From IMG/VR virus record IMGVR_UViG_3300035684_000073, positions 1 to 59,337 of that record: a stretch of 59,337 nucleotides of DNA; one strand, written 5' to 3'. Below are positions 48,629 through 58,072 of the stretch, piece after piece. Both the position numbers and the translations under genes were made by a program. Below the pieces are notes generated by a model, which made no database searches, was not told the DNA's origin, and worked only from the letters and a program-made list of their open reading frames with translations. This DNA comes from a virus. Numbering within the stretch: position 1 is the stretch's first letter; each line of letters begins with the position of its first letter.

Positions 48629-51600
48629 ATGGCCTCAGTCGACATCATCGCCCGCCTGAAGCTCGCCGGCGAGGAGTTCAACCGCGAGTTCGACAGCCGC
48701 ATGAGCCGCGTGGAGGCGCAGGCGCGCACCGCCAGCGCCCGCGTGAACGCCGCCTTCTCCGGGCTCAAGAGCGCGACCTCCGGCCTAGTGGCGGGGATCG
48801 GCGCGGCGAGCGTGGTCGGAGTGGCAAAGCAGGCGCTGGATTATGCTTCCTCGCTTGGCGAAGTTTCTCAGCAACTCGGGGTAACCACGAAGGACCTCCA
48901 AGTCTACCGCTATGCGGCCTCTCAGGTGGGCATCGAACAGGACACGATGGACAAAAGCCTGGCGAAGCTCACCATGACGATCGGCAAGGCGGCGACGGGC
49001 GGTGAGGCACAAAGGAGAACATTCGCTGCCCTTGGAATTGATGTGAGGGACGCCAGCGGGCACATCAAAACCGCCGGCCAGGTTATTCCTGAAATCGCAG
49101 CGGCGCTGCAGAAGGTGGAAAGCCCCGCACAGCGTGCGGCGGTAGAGGTGGCCCTGTTCGGAAAGGCGGGGCAGAAACTCGACACTCTGCTCGCCGGCGG
49201 GCGCGCGGGTATAGATGAGCTGAGCGCGTCTGCTGAAAGATTGGGGATCGTGCTCTCCGATGAGCAGATCCAGAAAGCCGACGAGACAGCCGACAAAATG
49301 GCCGCCCTCAAGCAGGTGCTGGAGGCGAATATCGCGCGCGCCGTCACGGGAAATGCGGACGCAATTCTGACACTGGTGGACGCGCTGGCGAAGCTTCCAT
49401 CAGCCGCCGGCGGGGCGATGCAGTGGTATACCGCGATGCAGCGGCGGCTGGAGCTTTTTAACGGCACCGACAAGATGAGGATGGGGATCACTCCCAGCAT
49501 TCGTCGCGAAGGACAGGATCAGACCGTTAGAGTGCTGCGAGGAATGGCGCGCGAACAGGCGCAGCGACTCCTCGGGTTCAATCCGATTGGATTGGAGCCG
49601 GCGCCGATGCGTGACCGCCTTCCTGCGCCAATCTCAAACGATCTTTCCGATTTCAGCGGTAGAGAGTCCGGAGGGACGAAAAAGGAACCCTCGTTCGGCG
49701 AGCGGCTCGAGCAGGAGCGGCGCGCCGCTCTCTACTCGGCGGCGAATTCATACCGCGGGGCGGGTGAGAGGAATGCGAACCTCGCCAGCTTGCTCCGCGA
49801 GGCGAGCATCAATGTCGACCCGAAAATGGTGGCCTGGTGCGCTGCTTTCGTGAACGCCGTCCTGGCCACCAACGGACTGCCCGGAACGGGGAGTCTCAGC
49901 GCTAAATCGTTCCTCGGCTACGGCTCGGCTACTAGCGATCCGGAGCGCGGCGACATCGTCGTCTCCAAGCGCAGGGGCGGCGGGCATGTCGGCTTCTTCG
50001 AAGGCTTCGACGCGAACGGAAACGTTCGCGTGCTCGGCGGCAACACCTCCGACCGCGTGGCGACACAAACCGTCAAAAAGGGCGATGTGCTCGGCTTTCG
50101 CCGAACGCCCGACGCCGCGACAGCCTACACGCAACAGCAAGCTGAAGATGAGCGACGCGCCGAAGCGAGGCGCGAGGCCGAAGAGCGTGTGGCAGAGGCT
50201 CTCGGCGAGCAGCGCGAAGAACTGGAGCGGCAATTGCGGCTCGGCGACATGCGGGCGCGTGGGCTCGAAGACCAGGCCGAGATCGAAGAGGCGATCGCGC
50301 AGCTGCGCCGGCAGATGCTGCCGCTGATCGAAGCCGAAGAAAAAATCACGGGCGAGCTCGCCGAGGATGATCGCGCGAGGCTCGCCGTGCTCGAAGCCAT
50401 GACGATCGAACGCGTCAAGCAAGGGCACGCGGCCGAGAAGGATCGCGAGCTGCAGCGCGAGCGCGAGAAAGCCGCGGCCGAGGCCGAGCAGCTGGTGAGG
50501 GAAGAGCTGGAAAAACGCGACCAGCTGCAACGCGAGCAGATCCAGGATCTCGCGGACTTTTACGAGCGCGCCTTCCGGTCGGGCGGCAAGTCGATCCTCG
50601 AAGATTTCGAGGATCAGGCGCTGTCCATGATCGCCGATATCGCGGCGCAATGGACGTTGGCCCTGCTGTCGGGGCAGAAAGTCGGGCTGCCCGACATACT
50701 CGGCCAGATCAGCGGCCAAGGCGGCGCCTCCGGCGGGCCGCTCGGCAGCATCATGGGAGTGCTTACCGGCGGCGGCGGCTTCGGCACGCCGGGCTTTGGA
50801 GGGTGGGGTGCCGCAGGGCAGCAGGCGGCGGCGCTCGCCGGCAGCTATGTCTACGGGGGCGGCGCGCCGGGCAGGGCGACGCCTGCCGGCGGCGCCGCCG
50901 GCGCGATCGGTGGAGCCGCAAGCGCGCTCGGCCAGGCCGTGCCCTATGCCGCGGCGGCGATGGCGGCGACCAGCGCGATCAGCAGCATCTTGGGCATCAA
51001 GAACAATGCGGGCGGGATCTTCGGCGTCGGCGGGAACCTGCTGATCAACGCGATCTCGCCCGCCAGGCGCGGCGGCGCGTCGCTCAGCTTCAGCCAATAT
51101 GGCGAGCTGGGCGTCGGCGACACGTTCGGAAACTCGAAAAAGCGGATCGGCTCCGCGACGGACGCCGCGGGATCGCTGGCCGACATGCTTTCCCGGATCG
51201 CGGCGCAGCTCGGTGGGGAGGTCACGGGCGCGCCTTCGCTCTATATTGGGATGCGGGGCAAGGACTGGCGGGTGAACCCCACAGGCCGGGCGAGCACGAA
51301 GACGAGCAAGGGTGCGGTCGACTTCGGCCAGGACCAGGCGGCAGCGATCCGCTTTGCCCTCGGCGACGCCCTCAAAGATGGCGTGATCGGCGCGATCAGC
51401 GACACGCAAAAGCGGCTGATTGCGGCGGGTGGAGATCTGGAGAAGGCGCTCGATAAGGCGCTGCTGGTCGGCGAGATCCCGAAGCGGCTGAAGGCGATGG
51501 TCGATCCGCTCGGTGCGGCGCTCGACGACTTCGAGAAAGGATGGAAGCGGCAGCTCGACGCGCTGAAAGAAGGCGGAGCCTCGGCCGAGGAAATGGCCGA

Positions 51601-52159
51601 CGCGCACAAGCTCTACAAGCTGGAACTCGACGAAGTGAAGGCGAGCACGCGCGGCGCCTCCTCCTCGCTCAAAGACTTCCTCGAAAGCATCAAGTTCGGC
51701 AGCAGCTCACCCTATTCCTTGCGAGACCAGCAGGCCGCGGCCGAGGCTGCGCTCAAGCCCCTGCTCGGCAAGATCGATGCCGAGGGCAGGCTGAGCGCGG
51801 CCGATCAGCAGAGTTATGTCGCCAAGTCGCAGGCGCTTCTCGACATCGAGCGCCAGCTCGGCGGCTCGACATCGGCCTATTTCGACAAGCTCGATATGAT
51901 CCAGGCCTACGCGAACAAGGCGATCGGCACGATCGACGCGGCCGCGCCGGTCCGCACGATCGCCGATCCGTTCATCGAAGCGACGGCGGGCCATACGCAA
52001 GCGATCGCGAACATCAGCGACCAGATGAACCAGCGCCTCGCCAACATCGAGCAGCTGCTGGGCAGGCTCGGCGGCGGCGGGGGCGACGGCGGTTTCGTGG
52101 GGAGCGGCCGTCACTTCTACAAGGGCACGATCGCCGGCGGCGGCGGGGATTATCACTGA
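48629..52159 (+). CDS. tail tape measure protein with embedded NlpC/P60-like domain
   Basis: The protein has 1176 residues from the ATG with GGAG 6 bases upstream. The N-terminus (SVDIIARLKLAGEEFNREFD, later LDYASSLGEVSQQLGVTTKD) is the common tape measure start. Residues about 370-490 form a peptidase-like domain: MVAWCAAFVNAVL carries the catalytic cysteine near residue 405, and RGGGHVGFFEG the histidine near 453. This resembles the NlpC/P60 (TIGR02594) group that cuts murein during DNA entry. Long coiled-coil stretches (500-660) and a Gly/Ala-rich hydrophobic part (690-790) follow. The length would fit a tail of roughly 180 nm by the usual rule of 1.5 angstrom per residue. Confidence 0.88.
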   Translation: MASVDIIARLKLAGEEFNREFDSRMSRVEAQARTASARVNAAFSGLKSATSGLVAGIGAASVVGVAKQALDYASSLGEVSQQLGVTTKDLQVYRYAASQVGIEQDTMDKSLAKLTMTIGKAATGGEAQRRTFAALGIDVRDASGHIKTAGQVIPEIAAALQKVESPAQRAAVEVALFGKAGQKLDTLLAGGRAGIDELSASAERLGIVLSDEQIQKADETADKMAALKQVLEANIARAVTGNADAILTLVDALAKLPSAAGGAMQWYTAMQRRLELFNGTDKMRMGITPSIRREGQDQTVRVLRGMAREQAQRLLGFNPIGLEPAPMRDRLPAPISNDLSDFSGRESGGTKKEPSFGERLEQERRAALYSAANSYRGAGERNANLASLLREASINVDPKMVAWCAAFVNAVLATNGLPGTGSLSAKSFLGYGSATSDPERGDIVVSKRRGGGHVGFFEGFDANGNVRVLGGNTSDRVATQTVKKGDVLGFRRTPDAATAYTQQQAEDERRAEARREAEERVAEALGEQREELERQLRLGDMRARGLEDQAEIEEAIAQLRRQMLPLIEAEEKITGELAEDDRARLAVLEAMTIERVKQGHAAEKDRELQREREKAAAEAEQLVREELEKRDQLQREQIQDLADFYERAFRSGGKSILEDFEDQALSMIADIAAQWTLALLSGQKVGLPDILGQISGQGGASGGPLGSIMGVLTGGGGFGTPGFGGWGAAGQQAAALAGSYVYGGGAPGRATPAGGAAGAIGGAASALGQAVPYAAAAMAATSAISSILGIKNNAGGIFGVGGNLLINAISPARRGGASLSFSQYGELGVGDTFGNSKKRIGSATDAAGSLADMLSRIAAQLGGEVTGAPSLYIGMRGKDWRVNPTGRASTKTSKGAVDFGQDQAAAIRFALGDALKDGVIGAISDTQKRLIAAGGDLEKALDKALLVGEIPKRLKAMVDPLGAALDDFEKGWKRQLDALKEGGASAEEMADAHKLYKLELDEVKASTRGASSSLKDFLESIKFGSSSPYSLRDQQAAAEAALKPLLGKIDAEGRLSAADQQSYVAKSQALLDIERQLGGSTSAYFDKLDMIQAYANKAIGTIDAAAPVRTIADPFIEATAGHTQAIANISDQMNQRLANIEQLLGRLGGGGGDGGFVGSGRHFYKGTIAGGGGDYH

Positions 52160-52521
52160 TGCCGGCGCTGGTGCCCGACATAGCCGCGGCGCTGCGGCCG
52201 GCAACCGTCCAGACCTGGTCGGATCCGGCGGTGAAGGCGCGTTATCCGAATGCGCGCGACGGCCGCGGGCGGCCGGCGGAAGGCAATTTCGACAATCCCG
52301 CCGACGGGCAGACGGCCGTCAATCAGCGGGGGCAGCTCTTCGGCGTCGAGCGGCGCCGCTTCGCCGTCGAAGTCGCTGAACTGGTCTGGCCGGATCCGGC
52401 GAACGGCCTGCCCGCGGCGCGACTGCTCGATCCGGAGCACGCGGTGGACGCGGCGCACCTGTCGGCCCGCATCGAGCTGGATCTAGAGACTGAGGCGAGT
52501 GGCTATGAGGTTTTCGGCTGA
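52159..52521 (+). CDS. distal tail protein, function unknown
   Basis: The protein has 120 residues from the ATG overlapping the tape measure stop (TGATG). It contains RPATVQTWSDPAVKARYPNA and FGVERRRFAVEVAELVWPDP, is beta-rich and carries no known motif. It is coupled by one base to the next gene. Confidence 0.55.
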   Translation: MPALVPDIAAALRPATVQTWSDPAVKARYPNARDGRGRPAEGNFDNPADGQTAVNQRGQLFGVERRRFAVEVAELVWPDPANGLPAARLLDPEHAVDAAHLSARIELDLETEASGYEVFG

Positions 52522-53327
52522 TGGGTAGGGCATGGACGCTGCGGCCGCTCGTGCCGGCGGGCGTGACGACGGACGTGGTGCAGGGCGCCGAATTCGCGCC
52601 TTCCAACATGCTGAACGACTATCTCGGCGTCGTCTATCGATCGCCGCCCGTCGGGCTGGTGACGATAACGGTCGATCTCGGCGCCAACCCCGCCCCCGTC
52701 GACGCCCTGCTGCTGTTCGGCTGCACGGATGCGAAGGCGCATTGGGACATGGACGTGCTCGCGAGCAACGCAGCCGACTTCTCGGCGCCGGTCCATGCAT
52801 CGAACGGCCTGTTCCTGGCGGGAGCGGAGTTTCCCTTGCACGGGCGCGGCGTCGGCTTCCGGGAGATCGCAGGCGGTTTGGTGCAGGCGCGTTACTGGCG
52901 ACTTGCCATCTACATGTATGGCGGCGGGCAGCTTACCGTCGGCCGCCTGGTCATGGGCGCGAGATTGCAACTGGAGCGCAATTTCGCGTTCGGTGCGGCG
53001 TTCGGCGTACGCGATCTCGGGAACGTGCAATTCTCGACGTCGGGCGTGCTCCTGCGCCGCCGTGCCGCCAAGCTGCGCACGCTCGGGCTCACCTTCCCCT
53101 CCGTTCGCAGGGATGAAGTCGAGGCGCGGGTTCAGCCTCTGATCGAGCAAGCGGCGGGGCAGGAGCCGATCGCACTTTGCATTGATCCGGATCCGCACGC
53201 GCAGCGGCAGAAGCGCTGTTATTTCGGCAATCTGATCGGCGATCTCGGCACCATCTGGACGCGGGCCAGCGGTTTCGAATGGCGGGCGAACCTGGTCGAC
53301 CTAGTGCCGATCCCGAAGGCCAGCTGA
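52521..53327 (+). CDS. distal tail protein with jelly-roll-like domain
   Basis: The protein has 268 residues. PPVGLVTITVDLGANPAPVD then LLLFGCTDAKAHWDMDVLAS and ARYWRLAIYMYGGGQLTVGR look like a discoidin-type beta sandwich. The second half (LRTLGLTFPSVRRDEVEARV, then CYFGNLIGDLGTIWTRASGF) is typical of minor tail proteins that follow the tape measure. It may form part of the tail tip. Confidence 0.6.
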   Translation: MGRAWTLRPLVPAGVTTDVVQGAEFAPSNMLNDYLGVVYRSPPVGLVTITVDLGANPAPVDALLLFGCTDAKAHWDMDVLASNAADFSAPVHASNGLFLAGAEFPLHGRGVGFREIAGGLVQARYWRLAIYMYGGGQLTVGRLVMGARLQLERNFAFGAAFGVRDLGNVQFSTSGVLLRRRAAKLRTLGLTFPSVRRDEVEARVQPLIEQAAGQEPIALCIDPDPHAQRQKRCYFGNLIGDLGTIWTRASGFEWRANLVDLVPIPKAS

Positions 53328-53329
53328 CA

Positions 53330-56300
53330 GTGCCCGCCTTCCTGATCCGAATCGACGCGTTCGATCCCGTTGCCGGCGCGCCCGTGAGCCTTCGGGCGTC
53401 GAGCGTCGACGACGATCGCGTTTGCCACCTCGACGGCAATATCTGGTGGCCTGGGATCGCGCAGCTCCCCGCGTTGCGATACGACCTGATCGACGGCGCG
53501 CTCAGCGGCCGCATTGTCACGCCGGGCTCTTCGCTTGCGCTGATGGTGGATGCCTGGCCAAGCCTGCCCCGCTACGCGTTTCCCGACGCGCGCGTGCGGA
53601 TCTGGAGCGGCGAGCCGGGCCAGGCATGGGACTTATGGGTGCTGCGGTTCGATGGCCGAGCAACCGGGCAGCCCCGCATCTCGGATGGTCGCGCCGATCT
53701 TCCCTTCGCAGTCGACGATCGCTGGCTCGATGAGCCGTTGCTCGCCACCTATGCCGGCACGGGCGGGATCGAGGGCGAGGCTGCGCTCAAAGGGCAGCCC
53801 AAGCCGCTTGCGCTCGGCGCACCCCGCTTCGCGGGAGCAACGCTGGTCGACAGCACGAACCTGGTGCTGCAGCTTTCCGCTTACGGCGCGATCGAGGATA
53901 TCGAAGTCGCGTTCGAAAGGGTGGCGCGCTTTTCGCCGAGCGTCGGCGATTTCAACGACTATGCAAGCCTGATCGCCGCGCCCGTGCCGGCGGGGAAGAT
54001 CGCGACCGCGCGGGCCCTTGGGCTGGTGCGGCATGGGGCGCCGCCGGTGGGCAAGCTCTCCTACCATCTGAAGGGCGACAAGGGGGGCGCCGCGGGATGG
54101 GCGCGCCTGCCCGGCGCGCTGATCGGCCGGATCGCCGAAATCGCAGGTGCGGCGGGAAGGGTATATGGCGCGAGCCTGGCGGCGCTGGACGCGGCGCGAC
54201 CTTGGCCGAGCAGCTGGATCTTCGCCGAGCAGATCACCAGGCGAGAGGCGATGCAGCGGATCGCGGCGAGCGTCAACTCGGCCGTCGGGGTCGATTGGCT
54301 GGGCCGGCTGTTCGCGGTGCCGGTTGCGATCGGCGCGCCGTCCGTCATGCTGGACGCCACGGGCGCGGCATTGCCTCCGGTCGCACGGGTGCAGCAGCTC
54401 GAAGTCGATCCGCCCTTCTGGCGCCTGGCGATGGAAGCCGAAAGAACGTGGGAACCGCACGGCCTGGCGGAGATCGCCTTCACCGCGACGCCGGAGCCAG
54501 CAGGGCTCCTAGACCCGGCGCGCACCTATCGCGAGGGGCAGATCGTGGAGCTGCCCAACGGTTCACAGTGGCTTTACGTCAATGCGACGCCATCATCCGG
54601 GAACGCGCCCCCCGTGACGGGCACGTCCAACGCTCATTGGGAGCAGCTGCGGCCGCCGATCACAGGACCGGATATCGGGGTCGCGGCGGGCGCGACGCGG
54701 AACATCCTCTATCGGCAGACGACGGATCCCGCGGGCGGCAACGCCCTGCAGAACGGGGATTTGTGGGTCGATATCTCCGGCTCGCCGATGGTGATCAAGA
54801 TCCGGATCGGCAACAGCTGGCAGGTTTCCGGCAATCACGTCACGCAAGGCGAGCATATCGGCGTCGCCAACGGCGCAACGAGGAACATCGTCTATCGCCA
54901 GGCAGGGGCGCCAGCGGTCCCGAACGACGGCGATTATTGGGTCGATACAAGCGTCACGCCGAACGTCACGCGGGTTCGCGTCGGCGGAGCCTGGCAGGCC
55001 GCCGCCAACCTGGTGACGCAAGGCCAGGATATCGGGGTCGAGAATGGCGCGACGAACAATCCGCCCGAACGCTCGATCCTGCGCAACAGCACGTTCGAAG
55101 GCGCAGCGGGAGCCTTTCCCGTCGGTTGGCAGCGGCAGGCGACGGGGCAGTTTACGGGCCAGCCCTATCTTCTGGTCGGCGATGCTCGATCGAGTCGGGG
55201 GCAGAACCTGCTGGCCGTGCCAAGCGACAGTCTGTTCATAAGCGAGCGTTTCGCCGTCGCAGCCGGCGAAAAGATTTTTCTCGAGCATCGAGTGCAGATG
55301 GCGGCGAACCGGAGCGACGGCGCGGCACCTCAGGTTACGCTGTTCATAAGCTTCGAGAATGCGTCGGGCGGCGAGACCGGGACCGCGGACGTTTATCGTT
55401 TCACCCCGATCAGCGTAGCAGCCGGCGCGCTTTCCGGGGTACTCGCGGCAACGGCGCCCGCCGGAACCGTTCGCGCGATCATCGCCTGCTGGATCGATCT
55501 GGACGTAAATCCAGCAGGCGCGTTGCTGCTGCTCGACTATGTCGCGCCGCACCGGGACGAGCCGGGTTCCGACGTCACGGCGAACAATCAGCACAAGCTT
55601 GTGCCCGCACCGGCTCAGCAGATCCAATATGACTGGACCGGCTCCACCTCGGCTCAGCTACCGAAGATGTTGCAGAACACGGTTTCGCGGGGCACCTCCG
55701 ACGTAACCGCCACGACGGCGATAACCTATACGCCGACGGGCTGCACGGTAGACCTGGTGGGCGCTGGTGTGGGGCAGGTGCGGCTGACCGGCGTCACGGC
55801 CGGCAACGCATCGATCAAGGTGGCGGCGACACCGCAGGGCGGCGCCCCGCAGATCGATTATATCCAGATCACGAGGCAGCAGGCGGACCCGCCGAGCAAC
55901 ACTGGCGGCGGTGCAGGAGCGACCAGTTTCGGGCCGGTCGAGGTTAACACGAGCATCACGGACACCTCCTATGACGGCACTCCGCAGGTGCTCGCCGTCG
56001 GTCGTCTCCGCTCCAATGCGTCGGGACAGATCCGCTTCGTGCTGAATGCCGACTATATGGCAGACAACGGATCGAGCGTCTCCGTGAACGCGAAGGGCCA
56101 ATTCGGGACGGACGGCGCCAGTTATAGCGACGCGGGGATCTCGGCGACCGGCTCCGGCTCGACCGGCGGATATTACGACACGCCGCCCAATCAGCTCCCT
56201 TCGTTCGAGGATTGGGTCGAAGGCTCGACGGGCAGCGTCGTCGCCAACGCCCTGGTGGGCGGTTTCACCCCAAACACCGATTATTATGTCCGGTGGATCG

Positions 56301-56365
56301 CCATCAAGACGGGGCCGCAAGGCTCCGTTGGCGTCTATGGCTCGGCTTCGGGAGGGCAATCATGA
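53330..56365 (+). CDS. tail tip / tail fibre protein with tandem repeats
   Basis: The protein has 1011 residues from GTG at 53330, 2 bases after the previous stop. An earlier in-frame start would overlap the previous gene. Residues 1-360 are a beta-rich tip domain (WWPGIAQLPALRYDLIDGAL and LWVLRFDGRATGQPRISDGR). About residues 445-590 contain three tandem copies of a unit of about 60 residues (IGVA.GATRNI.YRQ...GD.WVD). Then come a carbohydrate-binding-like sandwich (SILRNSTFEGAAGAFPVGWQ) and an Ig-like segment (GAGVGQVRLTGVTAGNASIK). It probably binds the host surface. Confidence 0.75.
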   Translation: MPAFLIRIDAFDPVAGAPVSLRASSVDDDRVCHLDGNIWWPGIAQLPALRYDLIDGALSGRIVTPGSSLALMVDAWPSLPRYAFPDARVRIWSGEPGQAWDLWVLRFDGRATGQPRISDGRADLPFAVDDRWLDEPLLATYAGTGGIEGEAALKGQPKPLALGAPRFAGATLVDSTNLVLQLSAYGAIEDIEVAFERVARFSPSVGDFNDYASLIAAPVPAGKIATARALGLVRHGAPPVGKLSYHLKGDKGGAAGWARLPGALIGRIAEIAGAAGRVYGASLAALDAARPWPSSWIFAEQITRREAMQRIAASVNSAVGVDWLGRLFAVPVAIGAPSVMLDATGAALPPVARVQQLEVDPPFWRLAMEAERTWEPHGLAEIAFTATPEPAGLLDPARTYREGQIVELPNGSQWLYVNATPSSGNAPPVTGTSNAHWEQLRPPITGPDIGVAAGATRNILYRQTTDPAGGNALQNGDLWVDISGSPMVIKIRIGNSWQVSGNHVTQGEHIGVANGATRNIVYRQAGAPAVPNDGDYWVDTSVTPNVTRVRVGGAWQAAANLVTQGQDIGVENGATNNPPERSILRNSTFEGAAGAFPVGWQRQATGQFTGQPYLLVGDARSSRGQNLLAVPSDSLFISERFAVAAGEKIFLEHRVQMAANRSDGAAPQVTLFISFENASGGETGTADVYRFTPISVAAGALSGVLAATAPAGTVRAIIACWIDLDVNPAGALLLLDYVAPHRDEPGSDVTANNQHKLVPAPAQQIQYDWTGSTSAQLPKMLQNTVSRGTSDVTATTAITYTPTGCTVDLVGAGVGQVRLTGVTAGNASIKVAATPQGGAPQIDYIQITRQQADPPSNTGGGAGATSFGPVEVNTSITDTSYDGTPQVLAVGRLRSNASGQIRFVLNADYMADNGSSVSVNAKGQFGTDGASYSDAGISATGSGSTGGYYDTPPNQLPSFEDWVEGSTGSVVANALVGGFTPNTDYYVRWIAIKTGPQGSVGVYGSASGGQS

Positions 56366-57096
56366 CGATCGGAACGACTGGCGACCAATCGGTTGACGTG
56401 TCGCGATGGCTCCCCGCGCGCGAGCCGGCAGAGCCCGCGCCCGCGACTGGGGTCGTTTCTCCTCCCGCCGTGATCGGCAGGCAGGCAGAACCTGCATGTC
56501 AGCATTTGACCGAGGGGCGGCCGACGCACGCGATCTGGCGCGAGCACGGTGTAGAGCTGGTCTTTCCGGACGGCTACGATCCTGTCAACCTGGTCGAGCT
56601 GCCGCCGGGTTTCCACGATCAACCGATGCAGGCCGACGTCGCAACGCGCAGCTTTCAAGTCGATTGGAGCGACTACGACGCTGCGCTCTTCGAGAGGATC
56701 GATGCCGAGGCCGGGGCCTTCCGCCTCCAATTCATCACCGACGTGCCGGGGCAGCAGGCGACTTACCAAACGAAGGAACAGGAGGCGCTGGACTATGGCG
56801 TGAACGGCCTCGTCGATCCTGCATATTTCCCGCTGCTCTCTGCGGAGGCCGTGGAGATCGGCACGCCGCTGGATCAACTTGTCGTCGAGGTGCTGACGCT
56901 CGCGACGCAGTGGCGGTGGATCAATGCGAAAGTCGAGGGGCGGCGGATCGGCGCGAAGGCGCGGGTGCGGCAGGCGGCGACCTATGCGGCGAAGCAAGAG
57001 GCGGCTGCCATTGACTGGTGGGGGCTGATCGCGCCCCCGCCCGCGTCAACCTCGCCCGCCGCGGGCAAGCCATTGAGCGGGAGCCTCGCGAAATGA
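56362..57096 (+). CDS. tail fibre-associated protein, function unknown
   Basis: The protein has 244 residues. The N-terminal third is Pro/Ala-rich. GVELVFPDGYDPVNLVELPP and SYQVDWSDYD-like text (RSFQVDWSDYDAALFERIDA) follow, then a helical C-terminus with QWRWINAKVEGRRIGAKARV. Its place after the fibre gene suggests a fibre chaperone or accessory protein. It overlaps both neighbours by 4 bases. Confidence 0.55.
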   Translation: MTIGTTGDQSVDVSRWLPAREPAEPAPATGVVSPPAVIGRQAEPACQHLTEGRPTHAIWREHGVELVFPDGYDPVNLVELPPGFHDQPMQADVATRSFQVDWSDYDAALFERIDAEAGAFRLQFITDVPGQQATYQTKEQEALDYGVNGLVDPAYFPLLSAEAVEIGTPLDQLVVEVLTLATQWRWINAKVEGRRIGAKARVRQAATYAAKQEAAAIDWWGLIAPPPASTSPAAGKPLSGSLAK

Positions 57097-57395
57097 TCGG
57101 CCGGCTCGCAGCCTGGCTGGTCGAGCTGCTGATCGCGATCGACCAGTTTGCACACGTGCTCCTCGGCGGCCCTAAATATGTCGTGATCGGGAAGGGGCCG
57201 TGCCCGTCGGCCGATGAGACGATCAGCTCGAAAGTCGGGCGCCAGGCGATCAGGGGCAAGCGCTGGGCGCGGATCTGCGAAGTGCCGATCGACGCGCTCT
57301 TTCGGCTGCTCGGCGAGCACGGCCATTGCCGCCGCCGGATCGAATTCGACGAACTGACGCCGGAGCTTCGGGCGAAGATCGAGGGGAGGTCTTAG
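57093..57395 (+). CDS. small late phage protein, function unknown
   Basis: The protein has 100 residues. A hydrophobic, amphipathic start (MIGRLAAWLVELLIAIDQFA) is followed by a polar domain with Cys (GPCPSADETISSKVGRQAIR). KRWARICEVPIDALFRLLGE ends it. It could associate with membrane. It lies at the entry of the lysis region. Confidence 0.55.
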   Translation: MIGRLAAWLVELLIAIDQFAHVLLGGPKYVVIGKGPCPSADETISSKVGRQAIRGKRWARICEVPIDALFRLLGEHGHCRRRIEFDELTPELRAKIEGRS

Positions 57396-58030
57396 TGCAA
57401 GCGTATCTGCCGCATATCCTCACGGGCCTGGCTACGTTTGTCGCGGCCCTACTCGGAAGCGCTGGCCTTTGGAGCTACCTTACCCGAAGCGCCGATCGGA
57501 AAGACGCCCGAGAGGTCGGCGAGATCGAGCGCCTGCGCGGAGAGGTCAAGGACCTGAAGGCAAGCCACCAGAATTGCGAAAGCACGGTCGGGGAGCTGCG
57601 CGAGCGGATCGCGGTCATCGAGACCCATAACGCAAGCTACCTGGCGCGCTGGATCAAGGATGCGAACAAGCGTCTGGTCTGGATCAACGACAAGGCGCTG
57701 ATAACGATCTTCGCGCCGCTCAGCCTGTCACGCGAGCAGGTGCTCGGCTTCACCTTTGCCGAGCTTCTCGATCCGCTCGCGGCCGCCGAGGTCGATCGCC
57801 TCGATCGCGCCGCGCTCGCCAATCACGGTGCCGCAGTGAGCAGTCTCATTCAGCTGCACCCGGATCTGCCGCTTATGCACGTGGTCAAGGTGGCGAGCGT
57901 CGGCCGCGACGGCGAGCTGATTTACGAAGGGCACGCATTCCGCCCGAACGATCCGGAGATCGCGCACGCCGTCGGCATCGGCCGACAAGTCGAGCAGCGC
58001 GAGATCTCGGCCGACAGAGTGCTCGAATAG
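57395..58030 (+). CDS. membrane-anchored coiled-coil protein with PAS-like domain
   Basis: The protein has 211 residues from GTG. A membrane helix (about 9-30, ILTGLATFVAALLGSAGLWS) is followed by a coiled coil (EIERLRGEVKDLKASHQNCE) and a domain from about residue 88 (KRLVWINDKALITIFAPLSL) with a PAS-like strand and helix order. A holin or spanin role could be argued from position, but the domain is unusual for either. A hairpin follows the stop. Confidence 0.55.
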   Translation: MQAYLPHILTGLATFVAALLGSAGLWSYLTRSADRKDAREVGEIERLRGEVKDLKASHQNCESTVGELRERIAVIETHNASYLARWIKDANKRLVWINDKALITIFAPLSLSREQVLGFTFAELLDPLAAAEVDRLDRAALANHGAAVSSLIQLHPDLPLMHVVKVASVGRDGELIYEGHAFRPNDPEIAHAVGIGRQVEQREISADRVLE

Positions 58031-58031
58031 C

Positions 58032-58053
58032 GGCGGCTCTGCCGCCTGATTTT
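58032..58053 (+). terminator. terminator-like hairpin before the endolysin gene
   Basis: GGCGGC-TCT-GCCGCC is followed by TGATTTT. The T run is short, so readthrough is likely. It may set endolysin transcript levels. Confidence 0.5.
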
Positions 58054-58072
58054 CGTAACGGGAGAAGAGACT

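Noticed and set aside
49748-51607. 619-codon minus-strand frame opposite the tape measure gene
   Set aside because: Antisense shadow; Arg/Leu/His-rich without domains.
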